Positions 51,001 to 61,387 of a DNA stretch of 64,000 bases are shown here, piece after piece. The notes under the pieces were generated by a model. The model was not told the DNA's origin. It searched no databases and was given only the letters and a program-made list of their open reading frames with translations. The number at the start of each line of letters is the position of its first letter. The stretch's first letter is position 1. This DNA is from Brachionus rotundiformis (Eukaryota; Rotifera; Eurotatoria; Ploima; Brachionidae). The DNA is taken from positions 878,279-942,278 of the forward strand of contig JAESIW010000203.1 in NCBI GenBank assembly GCA_016802295.1, read 5' to 3'. The translations under genes were made by a program, and so were the position numbers.

Positions 51001-52154
51001 AAAATGTACCAAGAAAAAAATTTTTTTTCTAATTTTTTTGCTGAGAAAGATTAAATTTTAAAAAACGATTCTAATTTTTAATACTTATTTATAAAAATTA
51101 AATATCAAAAAAATTAATTAAATAAATTTCTGGTACCAAAAGTGCCAAAAAAAGAATAAAATATCTAAAAAAAAAATTTATTTTTCCACTTTTTTTTGAG
51201 AAATTTAACTACATTTTTATGTAAAAAAAATTAATTTTCTAAATATGTTATAATCCTTTTTTCTACTCAATGGTCGCTCAATCAAACATAAAAATAATTA
51301 CTTACATTTACAATTAGATTAAATAATATGTGTACTAAACTAAGAGGCAAATGGACCGACTGGTCACTATCAAAGCATTGTTTAATGGCCACTAGGCCGT
51401 ACAAGTCTACAAAATGGCATATATTGCGCAAAAACTCAACTGGTAGATTATCAAGGTCCTAAATTAAGAGAATTAAATTAGCTTGGTAATTGTAATTGTA
51501 GAGTTACTAGATTACTTGATTAAGCGGTTTGTTGGCAGGTGAGGAGTCTTGACTAGTGGTACAATAAATTTGTATCAAGTTCAACGAGTCTTGGCTTAGA
51601 TTACAGCAAGAGCAATCGGGTAGCCGCGAGTATCGGCCGTGACTATTGTTAAGCAGGTGCTTATAGGTCAAGTAAAGTGGCATGTTCAGCGAGAACACTT
51701 TTAGCAGGCAGCCAAGCAGCTTTTCTTTGAATTCCATGGAGCTTTTGAGCACCTGTAGGCCTGTTTCGCCACCATCGGTGCATTTGTCGCCTAAATTCTT
51801 GATAACCAGCACTGACATGGCAATTATTTGGTGCAAAAAATGGTGAAACTTTTCAAACAAATCATCCTTGGTAAATATACACATACATTGTCTTTTTAAA
51901 GAAAGCTTTTAGCTTGCTGAATTTTATTTCCAAAAGAGAGTTTACTTTTGCTGCCATAAATTGCAGTAGTTTAGGAAGTTGTCCACATCGGACAGACTCA
52001 AGTCGTCATTTATGACAAACTCTTGTTCGACTTGTTGTTGGCTTTGGCTTGACCTAAAGCAACCACTGAGTCTGACAACACTTTGCGAGTTGGTCACTCG
52101 GTTCAGAGTGTCTATGAAAAAGCCGCAGCATGCTTTGTTCGTCGACTCATTCAT
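33065..52154 (-). CDS. USP34: USP34-type giant ubiquitin-specific protease, 9 exons
   Basis: USP34 is a very large cysteine deubiquitinase implicated in Wnt/Axin signalling and DNA-damage responses. Exons: 51946-52154, 51516-51891, 51306-51458, 50284-50763, 50140-50232, 47370-48189, 43725-45212, 39635-41973, 33065-37231. All junctions are GT-AG and in phase: 10125 nt, 3374 residues (human 3546). The USP domain (about 1775-2111) has the Cys box GLVNLGATCYMATSLQHLF with Cys1784, the CPHVSSS/CSTCFKKV zinc-ribbon region, the His box TGTADGGHYYSF with His2040, and LFNDAEV. A ubiquitin-like segment precedes it (SNGQELTTESKLLSELGLKD). N-terminal helical-repeat matches include NELADWFVQNSIIEYLYGPN and DVIWASAQ. 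Exon 6 has a long Glu/Asp/Ser stretch; the C-terminus is Ser/Thr/Glu-rich. The start is the first ATG at 52154. Exon 9 (4.2 kb, no introns) is visibly GC-richer than the others. Introns hold several transposons and an inverted self-copy. Confidence 0.96.
37615..37940 (+). mobile_element. Ty3/gypsy pol fragment (RNase H end and connection)
   Basis: The plus strand reads FDFEIVHRKGKLQNNADYLS followed by RPVL, the C-terminal end of a gypsy RNase H domain, then a hydrophilic linker (SQKCLDPWEDSTLIHFLQYR) before a stop at about 37939. It sits in USP34 intron 8 (37232-39634), antisense to the gene. It is a different family from the 7471-11853 element: that element has VKHKSGAYNIADYMSRNP at this place. 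No LTR was found near it. Confidence 0.75.
38207..38343. repeat. Short inverted-repeat element
   Basis: TTGCTCTGTAAATGAATGAA at the left is mirrored by GTTTCATTTACAGAACAAAA at the right, with about 90 bp between. Arms are about 22 bp and imperfect. A similar GTTCTGTAAATG end is near 55773. It may be a decayed MITE; no clear target duplication was found. Confidence 0.45.
38915..39105 (+). mobile_element. LINE C-terminal relic
   Basis: Plus-strand NFGRPKFTWRRTVKRFSETH matches the G-R-P-x-x-T-W-R-R-T-V tail of the LINE family also seen at 3510-3580 and 49400-49450. It lies in USP34 intron 8, antisense. Confidence 0.6.
42150..43060 (+). mobile_element. Degenerate LINE in USP34 intron 7
   Basis: Broken plus-strand reverse-transcriptase segments: FDRIFALKNIIEKSLEWNSP, FSDFRKAFNSIHLIEKP, then INKRAKLAF-like thumb sequence, VIKATLMYRN, and a LRWLGFVPGMEETRIPNRA tail. 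The same family as 2305-3790 and 48894-49560. Antisense to USP34. Confidence 0.75.
43225..43437 (+). pseudogene. Inverted partial copy of the USP34 catalytic core
   Basis: On the strand opposite to USP34 and inside its intron 7 (41974-43724) lies a fragment of exon 8. Positions 43225-43319 copy 40195-40305, lacking 15 nt that encode the catalytic cysteine and neighbours, so GATCYMATSLQ is reduced to GATSLQ. Positions 43345-43437 match 39932-40024 exactly over 93 nt, reverse-complemented. The stretch in between is rearranged. The copy has stops and lacks the active-site Cys, so it cannot encode an enzyme. Weaker similarity may extend to about 43455. The high identity implies a recent event or a sequence-assembly effect. 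Confidence 0.88.
45840..46050 (+). mobile_element. LINE 3'-end relic
   Basis: The plus strand includes PKTWNKLVRVTVRRKYGK, resembling the R-V-x-x-x-W-N-x-L motif at the end of CR1-like ORFs. In USP34 intron 6 (45213-47369), antisense. The surrounding frame is broken. Confidence 0.4.
46240..46835 (+). mobile_element. CR1-like LINE C-terminal relic with (CTAA)n-like tail
   Basis: Frames read HFGRLNERHKYIAHQRSPVA, KVQERATKLTLNLRGMD and TKLSERRVIGDLIKIYKLA, the conserved QRRATKL...LSLEDRR..GDLIxxYK region of CR1/jockey elements, then a tail with CTACTAACTAACTAA at about 46817-46833. In USP34 intron 6, antisense; frameshifted. Confidence 0.78.
48688..48893. mobile_element. MITE, second copy of the 22816-23049 family
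   Basis: Begins TTTACTAAAATAAAATAAAT and ends with its mirror TTGTTTTAGTAAA. The arms of about 55 bp share TACTGCAACATAC/CATGTTGCAGTA. The interior matches the 22816-23049 copy. In USP34 intron 5, abutting the LINE fragment that follows. Confidence 0.75.
48894..49560 (+). mobile_element. LINE thumb/C-terminal fragment in USP34 intron 5
   Basis: A mostly open plus-strand frame reads GTKTKVMCIYTKLDTPITKD, FTYLGSIISEKM, DIKNRLAKVKGVSAILKPVW and YNTVVKATLMYESECW, the region after the reverse-transcriptase palm. Later broken frames give RLQWLEHVLRIKRIRI and KVGRPVITWRSREL. It is the best preserved of the three related fragments here. Antisense to USP34. Confidence 0.82.
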
Positions 52155-52512
52155 TCTAAATGACACTCTCTAATTACATAGACAGCTATAAGGCAATAAA
52201 TAATTGTAAAAAAAAAATTTTTCTTTTGGAAAAATTCAAATTTTTTTTCTTAATAAAATATTAATTGCAATGCATATAAAACTTTATATTTTGATAGTGC
52301 GCATTATATTAACTTTGAATGCGTACTTGGTTAGTTTTTCTAAATTGTGAAAGTCTGCAAGTATAATTTACCAAACATTTGAGACACCTAGATTTGTTTC
52401 TTAAGCAATTTAACTGATCTGCATGTGATTTTCAATGTTAATTTTTTAAATTAATTAATTAATATTTAATATTGAAATAAATTAAAAAAAGATAATTTAA
52501 TTTTTAAAATAT

Positions 52513-53004
52513 TTATTGAATTTTGGCCGGAAAAAGAGTGCAAACAAGAGGTTCATTGTTGTCATCGTTGACTTGGAACTGTACAAACAGAGAAATGGAT
52601 GGGTATTCGGGCAGAACTTGGAGGCTGAGGGCTTCCTGGATGGCGGTGTTGGCTGCCACAGGACACTGGATGCCGTTTTTGCAAGCGTCAGCTTGTGGCA
52701 GGGGAAAAGGCACCTTGACTCCGGCTATAATACCATAGACCAGATTTGTCAGCGATTTCACTTGGCGAGCTAAAGCGAAATTTAATTCCTGCTTGGATCA
52801 AACCAAGTAATTAGAATTACTTGTGGTAAATTTTAAATTGAGGGTGGCATTTTCGTTTTTGTGAAATATGCATGGAAGAGTGGAGCAGTTGGTCAAGTCA
52901 AGAGTGATGTCGGTGACGCCGCTTGAGCCGCAGTCTTTGAATGGTATCCCATTGGCCAGTACCAATGAACTAAAAAAGATAATCCCTGCTAGTTTAAGAA
53001 TCAT
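52513..53004 (-). CDS. NPC2: NPC2-like secreted ML-domain lipid-binding protein
   Basis: Two exons, 52821-53004 and 52513-52769, joined in frame (ACA A / CT) give 146 residues, the usual NPC2 size (human 151). NPC2 proteins are secreted or lysosomal sterol/lipid carriers; arthropod members also include chemosensory proteins and mite group 2 allergens. A signal peptide is evident (residues 1-18, hydrophobic FFSSLVLA). The mature protein has six cysteines at 25, 40, 45, 91, 97 and 138, matching the three conserved disulfides (25-138, 40-45, 91-97). Motifs: FKDCGSSGVTDITL, VKVPFPLPQADACKNGIQCP, PLVCTLFPAKIQ. NENAT (residues 50-54) holds a possible N-glycosylation site. It lies 359 bp upstream of the USP34 start on the same strand. 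Whether it is the one-to-one orthologue or one of an expanded family is unknown. Confidence 0.93.
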
Positions 53005-56000
53005 TGTTTTTTAATAATTTTCTTTTATAATAAAGACTTGTATTTATAAGTTTTAAAATTCTTATTATCTTGAGAATTTTTTCGATTTTTTTTGTTGTTG
53101 TTCAAAAGTGGTTCGATCATCTTATCAACAATTATTATAAAATTTAAAAAGTTTTTTTTTCTTATTCAATCTTTTAGATCTAATTTAGAGCCACATTCAT
53201 GTGACAATGAACAACTATTCTTGAACAAATGTATCATTTTATGCAAAATATTTTATTTTATTTATTTATTTTTTTGTACTCTAAGATATTGTTAATTAAA
53301 ATACTTAATAACATCGCGACTGTCATATAATTATCTGATTTTATAGTTAAATAAAGAATTAGTTAAAGCAATCTTTTAATTGTCCTATAATCTATTTCAC
53401 GACACTTCAGTCCCATCGAAAAAGAGCTCTAGTTTAATAAAGTCTACTTAGAGTTCTCTCTACTAAACAATGTAATTAGACCCTTGACCATTAGAGTTTT
53501 ACATATTGGCAAAATTTTGCCTTTTTGGTTCAAATTCTCAGGCTCTCTTCAATCATGATTTATCTTAAAATTTCATATTTTATTAAAATATTTAATTCAA
53601 CTTTAGACAGACCGGTTAATTATTACTATCATCAGTCATAATCTTTTTATATTATACTTAGATAAATTTAGATAGAATTTATTTTTAAAACAAAAAAATC
53701 TCAAAATCAATATATCTTTTAAATCGTAGATATCTTAGAAAATGAATGTTACGTTGATATTAAATAATATTTTAGATCATGACTTAAAATAATTAGATTT
53801 TATTGGATTTATAATATTTTTTAAAAAAAATAAAATATTGAGACACCTTTAATTTTAATGCTATTATAAACAAAATTAAAAATTTGACACTTTATCTTTT
53901 TTAAATAATTATTATTAATGAATCAGAAATGATGACTAAAAAAAGCTTAATTTCCATTAATCATAAATTTTAGTTTTAGCTCCTTCAAAGACTTTTGATA
54001 AATATATCTGACATTTGATAATCAATAATAATAAAAAATTATTTTTATTAATAAGAATTTTTAATAGGCATTGTATTATATTGGTCGTTTTTACAAACAT
54101 TTTTTGATTAAAAAAGAGGATATTACAAAAGATAAATGAGAAAATAGGTGGACTGTCGTTTGGGAATTACATCAGATGGAGATAACAAGATTTTGTCCTT
54201 CTTTCGAGGGCTTAAGTTCCCTTTCACCTACCACTAGACACTGGCTCCTTTTTTACCTTTTTTCTAACTATCAAGATTTTTATCAAAAGTTTTTAATTTA
54301 TAAAAAGCTTGGTTCATTTTATTACTAAGAAAAAAGTTAAGTTAAAAATAAATTTTGATCAAATTGCTTGGAAAATGACCAAATAAGATATCGGACAAGT
54401 ATTTGAACTCTAATTTTGATGATAGATATGCATGATAGATATAAGTTTCAATAGATTGAAGATTAATTTACTAAAAAATGCTTTACACTCCACTGGTTTC
54501 ACTGGACATTTACGGTACTGCTTGAAGATTTTGGCTTTGCAGATGATTTGGTGCTGAAAGCATACTGATATGATTCACATATTTGGAAAGCTACATCAGT
54601 GCGGCGATGGGAACATGTAGACAGATTTTCAAAGTCAATGCATGTGGAAAAGAAGCCTTGGACATTTTTTTAGAATGAAAATAATAGACATTTATTTAAT
54701 AACGAGTGATACAAAAGTAAATGGACAATAATTAAAAGCGAATAACTCAAAAAATAAAGATGATATTAAGTTCTGTTTTTTTATATTCTCAAGAATTTAT
54801 TTTTTAATAGATTTATGATTTTTAAATAATGAAAAAACTGCATCGTGGTCAATATTTCTGAGCTTTGCTTTGACCTCCGTCATAAGGGATTTCAAAAAAT
54901 TTAAGTCGAATTCTTTTAACAGATGTTGCTCAGTTGAGGCTTGTCAACCTCCTTTGTATATTTTTTCACACAAACAATTACAAAAATTCTCTAAAGGACT
55001 CGCTTAAAGGACACTTGACGGGTTGATAGTTTACATTTAGCTCATTCATGTTGTGCTTTCAATAGAATAGTGAGCAGATGCTAAGTCAGGCCCAAAAAAC
55101 ATACTTTGAATTACATACATTGATCAGATATGCCTATCCAAACAAGCACCTTTTTTGGAAAGTTTTCTTTTCCAGCAAATCGGACACTATCCGAACAAGT
55201 AGGATTGATCTGTTATTTTTTATGCTTCAAGCGATTCCTTGCTTTGTAAAATACGCCACATATAGTAGTAGTTTATATAGTAGTTTATAAATATATATAT
55301 AGAAGATCAACTGATCATTTGCATGATTGGACAAGTTAACTTAACTTTGGTCCATTTACTTATGCATCACCCGTTAAGACAGCATTACCAACAGTGACAT
55401 AAAAGTCAACAATCACCAAAGAGCTCATCAGGGTGATATGAGGTTAAGCAAAGACTTGAAAATACTTGACATAAGTTAAAATCAGAAGTAGTGTCACTGA
55501 GAAAATAAAATATTTTATCAAATGGCTAAGCTAAAAGTTAAATGTGTCACTGTCACATGTTTGTCACATTTTTTTACTACCTTTATCCCTTTTATCCTTA
55601 AGCAAAAAAAATACCGAAAGCATTTTAAAAATTATTACATGGCCATTTATTGATATTTAAAATGAGATAAGTAGTAGGTATATTTTTAACCTTATTTGCC
55701 TTGACTTAAACAATTTGGTCAATTTTAGTATACCTTCAAAAAATAAAATTATTTCTCTAAAAATAAAAACCTAGTTCTGTAAATGTAACACGGTGTAACA
55801 TTGGTGGTTGCGTCATATGTCAAAGAAAAAAAATTTAGAAGATTTTTTTTATATTTTATTTTTTGAAAAGTGTACTAAAATTCTACCAAATTGGTTCCAG
55901 AAGATTGGTTAACAATTTATCTGCTTCATTGTACCAATTTCGCTTCTATTTGTGTGATCGGAACAAAAAGTGAGCTGAGCTTCTCAATCTAGTATCCGCA

Positions 56001-56213
56001 ATTTTTATTTAAAAAATGTCACAAAAACCAATTAAGCTTGTCTATTAATATAAATCAAATGGGCTGCTTTTGAGACTTAATTTTCTTAATAAGGCCATTA
56101 ATAAAATTATAAATCAGCATGTTACAGGCGAATGTACCTGATTTCTCTGATAAAAATCAAAAATCATAATTTTATATTTACAATCATTTTTAGAATCTTG
56201 CCCATTGATTTTA
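53005..56213. other. Intergenic DNA, no host gene seen
   Basis: AT-rich with many stops in all frames. A decayed LINE piece on the plus strand at about 54510-54690 reads DFGFADDLVLKAY (RT active-site FADD). Nothing else is supportable. Confidence 0.5.
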
Positions 56214-56217
56214 TTAA

Positions 56218-56460
56218 CACTAGAAAGCCCGGCTGATTAATAACAAAAATTTCAAATTTAAAATATCAAAAGAAACAGAAAAAATTTATTTAAAATATGA
56301 TTAAAAAAATAAAAATATAGTTAAAAAATTTTTGTACTTCAAGTTTAATTTAAGTTTCCTTGAGTAATTTTGGATAACTTTATTTCTTTGAGATAATATT
56401 TTAGTTTATATTTTTTAAAAAGGCTTTTTTAACATTAGAAAGCCCGAGGGGTTTCTAATG
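56218..56460. mobile_element. piggyBac-like MITE flanked by TTAA
   Basis: The ends CACTAGAAAGCCCGGC and (inverted) CATTAGAAACCCCTCGGG resemble piggyBac-type C-A/C-C-TAGAAAG termini, and TTAA lies on both sides (56214-56217 and 56461-56464), the piggyBac target. The 243 bp have no coding frame. The right end holds a hairpin with 18-bp perfect arms around GCCCGAGGGG (about 56425-56470). A relative in reverse orientation is inside 32299-32761. Confidence 0.75.
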
Positions 56461-57498
56461 TTAAAAAAGTAATCATTGCCGATGAAAATATATCTAAAAA
56501 CATTAATTAGGCAAAAAATAAAATCAGCTAATTAAATCCGTGCAATTAAAAATGTAAACTTTTTTTAATTTGGGTAATTAATGCAAATTCCAATTCAATT
56601 ACTTAAGCTTGATAATTTGCTAAGGAAAAATGCCAAAATTGCGAAACAAAAAAGTATTTTATATTTAGAATTATTACCATTTATGTGAATTACCAAAGAT
56701 TTTTCTAAACTATTAAATTTTAAAAAAGTGGTCAAATCATGACACACTAGTCTAGGTACTGATTAAATATTTAAAACTAAATTAATTAGACAATAGAAAA
56801 AAAAAGTTTTTAATTATGGTACAACAATGTTTTCAAACAAAAAGAGATAAAAATGATTAACCTTTATTTAATTTAAATTTGAATAATAAATTAATAGTTT
56901 GAATGCTCGAATTTCAATTAGATTTACCAGAATATATAATTTTTTTTGTTTTAATTACTCTTGGCAAATTTAAATAAAAAAATATTTATAAATTCTGCTA
57001 CTAATAATAGAAAAAATTACTACAGGGAGCAATTAGCCAAAGCTATTATTTGATTATTTTAAAACTTTTTGACAAATAGCCGGCCATCAGGCTATTTTTG
57101 AAAATAAACCAGGCAAAATTTTAATTAATTTTTTGGAAAGTTAAAATTTTTTTTGTTTAAACGATGATAAAAAATGACTAATATTTTGATTAAATGATTA
57201 ATAATTAACATTTAAGGTAATTCGTAACTGAATTGTTCATATCCAATTACCAGACATAATTCTGGTTATGAACCTTCATGTTTACCTGACTAATTCTTAG
57301 TAACTGATAGCCTCGGGTTCGATCAAATTATCTATTATTTAAATTTAAAAATTTATGAACCAAAATTAAAAAATTTTTTCTACCTTAGCTAATAATTAAA
57401 ATTTAATTATCTTTACCAAGCTTAAATTTTTTCCATCTGAAGTCCTAAACACGTGAATTTTATCCTAATTTTTTTGCAGATTTGGCAAAGTAAGTAAA

Positions 57499-58285
57499 AT
57501 GGATAAAAAAAGCCTGGTTAAAGTTTTGGCAATTTTGGTCAGTTTGAATACACTGAGTGCCATATTTATTGGCAAAAATCTACCCAGACAAGGAACCCAT
57601 TGGAACCGAATCGGCAAACGCTTTGGTGCCATTCAAGATACAAGCACCGAAGCACTCGACATGAGCCTAAATGACTCAGATCTATTGCTGTGTAAGAAAT
57701 TTTTTGATTTGATTATTTGTTGAGAAAAAGATCTAATTAAAGATAAGAGCTCATTAGTACACCTAGCCGGATACTTGAGCCTAATAAGGCTTTAATTAGC
57801 TCAAGATATACATTCTATGAGATTATTTTATTAAAGAATTTGGAAAAAAATGTTTTTGAGCTTCTTGTATCCGATCATGCTTTTGAGCTCGATGAGGAAC
57901 CAGACCGATTTGAGCAATATAAAAAAATTAAATGATGTTCTTGTACAAGCGATTAGTAAACAAAAACTAGAGCTTGAATCGCGCCCCAAAGGACACTTAG
58001 GCGACTTGGCATTAAGCAAAAGTGACATTTTTAGTCGCTTGCCCAATTATAAATACTTAAATAGCTTTCAGAGAGGCGTCGTTAAAAAGAACCACGCTTT
58101 TGGTAAAATATTTAAATACTTAACCCTTAAGGATGACAATAACTGAGCTAATATCTACAATCATCTTCAATCTGGGTCTAATTTATTTAATTTTTTAAGA
58201 TCGATTGCTAGAATTATATGAAAAGAATTTGGCAAGAAAGAGATCAATGGATAATTCAGCAGAGAATATGTTCATGAGTCATTAG
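57499..58285 (+). CDS. Putative neuropeptide precursor A (WxRI-amide type)
   Basis: Exon 1 57499-57689, exon 2 57861-58102 (an alternative acceptor starts it at 57888), exon 3 58200-58285; either choice keeps frame (172 or 163 residues). Residues 1-21 form a signal peptide (LVKVLAILVSLNTLSA). Directly after it comes a peptide ending THWNRI-Gly-Lys-Arg (residues 33-41). Gly-Lys-Arg is the signal for prohormone cleavage and C-terminal amidation, so a mature ...HWNRI-amide is predicted. The remainder has further basic sites (VVKK, RKRS) that could release a NHAFDRLLELYEKNLA-like peptide. An acceptor-like TTTTTTTGCAG just upstream suggests a 5' UTR exon. I cannot assign it to a named neuropeptide family. 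Confidence 0.62.
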
Positions 58286-58546
58286 TATGTGGTTAATGTT
58301 GTATATCAATTAAAAATTAAATAAATTTTCAATTTATTAATCACTATTTTTTTCTTTCAATTTAATAAATAAAATTTAAATGCTTGTTTTGGCTATTAAT
58401 ATAAAAATGATGAATAAACTGACAATTCCCATGGTTAATTTTATTTTATTTATTAGTTATTTAATCAAATTTATATCAGGTATAAATAGATTGCTTTTAA
58501 ATTTTAAAATTTAATTGACAATTATTGGAAGCAAAAGATTAAAAAA

Positions 58547-59096
58547 ATGAATATGAGTTTAAGGGTATTTTTTGCCATAGTATTGCTTGGTTTTTTGATA
58601 GGTGCCAGCAAGCAGAGCCGTCCGCCGATCAACTCGGATTTTGTGAACGGACCCTGGGCCAGAATTGGCAAAAGAGAGCGGACAAATTTGTGCGATTTTT
58701 TGGACACAGTGGATTCGAATGAATCGATTAATAGGCGATTGATTATCAGATGTTTGGCTAGGCTGAGAGCTAGGGGTCTGGAGAGCTCTTCCGAAAGTGA
58801 CCAATATGGTAGTTTTGCTTTTAAGAAAATTATTTTTGTTTACATTTTTTATTTAAGGAAATATGAAATTGGTAAAGTTGGTCAAAAAAATGCTATCACA
58901 TTAATTATTGTATCTTTTATATTTTTACAAATTTACCATAATAAATTATTAGAAAAAGTTTTATTATTTGTAAATTTATTTAAAACATATCAATAAAATC
59001 AAAAAAATTAAATCTAAATTTATTTTTAATTGATTAAAAATTACGTCAATCTTGTTTATTTCTTATTATTTCTTCCTTTTAGATACGTCAGCATAA
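58547..59096 (+). CDS. Putative neuropeptide precursor B (WxRI-amide type)
   Basis: Exon 1 58547-58808 and a very short exon 2 59083-59096 after a strong TTCTTCCTTTTAG acceptor give 91 residues. Residues 1-20 are a signal peptide (RVFFAIVLLGFLIGA). The peptide that follows ends FVNGPWARI-Gly-Lys-Arg (residues 32-43), predicting a mature ...GPWARI-amide. The C-terminal part has two cysteines (49 and 69) and several Arg-rich stretches. The last intron falls after the first base of a codon (G/AT), as in the upstream gene, supporting tandem duplication. If the short exon is not used, the first exon would read through to a stop at 58994. The family is not recognised. Confidence 0.6.
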
Positions 59097-60479
59097 CAAT
59101 GAATTATTTTGTTTCTTTTTTAATTACAATGATTATTAATATTGTTTTTTTACAATTATATAATTTTCTTACTAATATTTCATAATTAAAATAATAATCT
59201 TAAATTTACTTTTTGATAATTAATTTGAAACTAGAAACTGTGAGTATTATTACTAAATAAAATTCTATAAAAAAAAAGAATTTTTTATTTAATTATTTAT
59301 TAATATACTATATAATTCTTTTTGAGTTATCTTCCATAAAATCAAACTTTTTATTTGTTTACAAATTTGAATATTGAAATGAAAGAATAAAAAAATATTA
59401 AAATATTCTGTGAACAAGAAATTATTAGCTAATTTGAAGCAATCTGTGATTAGTAAAAATAAAATTAATAGATCATTATCGCTAATTAAATGAAATTATC
59501 TAACAATTATTAAATATGATTAAAACTTTGCTTAATTTGATACCATTTTTTATTAGAAAATAAAAACTGATTAGTTGGTAAAAACTTAGATAGAAATTAA
59601 ATTTTTTTTTGCGTTACTATTGTTTACAATTCAATTTTTCCATTGCAAGAATTCTAAAATTAAGTTGGTCTTAACTTAACTTTCTTCATTAAAAGAAAAA
59701 TTTATCCGATAAACAGAAGGTTGGATGGACTTGTTAGAATTATTACTTAAAATTTTTGACATTTTTAATAAAAAAAATTTTTGTTAATTTTTCTATGCTT
59801 CAGTATTACATTTCAGGCGGCTCTGTACTATAAGAACAGGCAATAAATTAGCAAGAATAAAATAGCCAGGTCGAAATCTTTACCTGTAAAATTTATCACT
59901 AATTTAATAATTTGTGTTCAATCCAAAAAAAGTTAATTAATTATGAGTTATACTATCATAAAATTGTTCAAAATTATCCTTTTTATATTTAGTGATAGTA
60001 TTTTTCAATGTCTCATCAAGCTTAACATACTGTGGTTTTCTGGTATGACGCGCACCCGTTCTTTCTCAAACATTGGTTCAGATCGCTGTACAATCATTCT
60101 CGCATTTCTTCTGCTACTTGCTTTCACCTTTTTAGAGCTACCAACATAAGTTTCCTCTTAATAAGTATAAAACTCTTCTAATAAGCAAAAAGTTGCTAAT
60201 TTTAAATCTAAATTTACTGAATCAAATCCCAAAAAAAAAATTGAAAAAATAGTATAGCTTAAGTATTTATCGCCGAAGTTAAAAACACTCTTAAGGAAAA
60301 ATGTAAGTTCATGTCTCTAATCTGAATCTAACTTTTTAAAATAACACAAATTAGTCGAAAAAGAAACAACTCACTATTGAGTTGTTTGGAAAAACAATTT
60401 TTTCTCCTGAAAATTTAAGGTTGAATTTAAAGAAGAATGACTCGAGATGATGACGATTAAGCAATAGCCATGTCTTCTT
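59097..60479. other. AT-rich DNA, nothing recognised
   Basis: Long A/T runs and no frame with family resemblance. The plus-strand frame at 59943-60149 ends with a hydrophobic run but has no homologous look and no splice context that I can support. Confidence 0.4.
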
Positions 60480-60790
60480 CGTCTTTAGATTTATTAAGAC
60501 AAATGACAACAATCAAGGAGAAATTTTTTAATTTTGTGATTCAGGATCCCAGGATTTATCTAGATTTCTTATGTTTTCCAAAACTGAAAATTCAAAAACA
60601 TTAGAAAACTATCGTATTTTTTTGATGGGGCTTTTGACATTGCTCCAAAGCAATTTTTTCAAGTTTATTCAATTCATTATCTTATTGATGGTCAATGTTT
60701 ACCAATGATCTACTATCTTCTACTAAACAATCAAAAAATTATCTATGAAACAGTATTAACAAAAACTAATGAATATTTGTCACGTCCAGT
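60480..60790 (+). mobile_element. MULE transposase fragment, copy 1
   Basis: The plus-strand reading FFDGAFDIAPKQFFQVYSIH then IDGQCLPMIYYLLLNNQKI is the catalytic-domain start of MULE-type transposases (D-G-x-F-x-x-A-P-x-x-F-x-Q-x-Y-x-I-H with the first catalytic Asp). Upstream SRFLMFSKTENSKTLENY-like sequence fits the preceding segment. The 188 bp at 60601-60788 recur at 61388-61574. Sequence beyond 60790 does not continue the domain. Confidence 0.7.
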
Positions 60791-60818
60791 GTTGTACAAA
60801 GTCGTCAAGTCAAGAGCA

Positions 60819-60840
60819 AGTCAAGTCATATGACTTGACT
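60819..60840. repeat. 22-bp perfect palindrome
   Basis: AGTCAAGTCAT followed at once by its reverse complement. It sits between the MULE fragment and the N gap and is preceded by a related GTCGTCAAGTCAAGAGCAAG run. Confidence 0.7.
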
Positions 60841-60995
60841 TTAAATTTTTTTTTTCAAATAAAAGTCATCAAAATTGATTTGAAACTTTTTTTTTCAAAA
60901 AAAATATTTATATTACTAAATGGGATCTAAAAAACAAGAATTCTAATATTTACTAAAAGATGACGCTTTAAAAATTTGTTTATATATTTGAATTC

Positions 60996-61290
60996 NNNNN
61001 NNNNNNNNNNNNNNNNNNNNNNNNNNNNNNNNNNNNNNNNNNNNNNNNNNNNNNNNNNNNNNNNNNNNNNNNNNNNNNNNNNNNNNNNNNNNNNNNNNNN
61101 NNNNNNNNNNNNNNNNNNNNNNNNNNNNNNNNNNNNNNNNNNNNNNNNNNNNNNNNNNNNNNNNNNNNNNNNNNNNNNNNNNNNNNNNNNNNNNNNNNNN
61201 NNNNNNNNNNNNNNNNNNNNNNNNNNNNNNNNNNNNNNNNNNNNNNNNNNNNNNNNNNNNNNNNNNNNNNNNNNNNNNNNNNNNNNNNNN
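60996..61290. other. Assembly gap (295 Ns)
   Basis: Unknown bases. Near-identical 188-bp repeats lie on both sides (60601-60788 and 61388-61574), which may explain why the region did not assemble. Confidence 0.99.
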
Positions 61291-61387
61291 TAAATAATTT
61301 AAGCACTCAAACTATTTATCTAATGTCATAATTGATTTTTAGCTAAATACCCAATTAAATAAATAAATACCCATTTAAATACAAGCC

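Noticed and set aside
57499..57689. CAPA/ETH identity for precursor A, based on the -RI-amide ending
   Set aside because: The proline of the PRI/PRV-amide motif is absent and Trp precedes x-R-I; only the last two residues agree.
58547..58808. SIFamide identity for precursor B, because RPPIN after the signal peptide recalls R-K-P-P-F-N and two cysteines follow
   Set aside because: The peptide does not end in SIF-amide, is longer, and the cysteine spacing differs.
59943..60149. 68-codon plus-strand frame with a hydrophobic C-terminus
   Set aside because: No homology, no splice or regulatory context, and close to chance expectation.
60976..61306. Frames spanning the N gap
   Set aside because: They consist of unknown bases.
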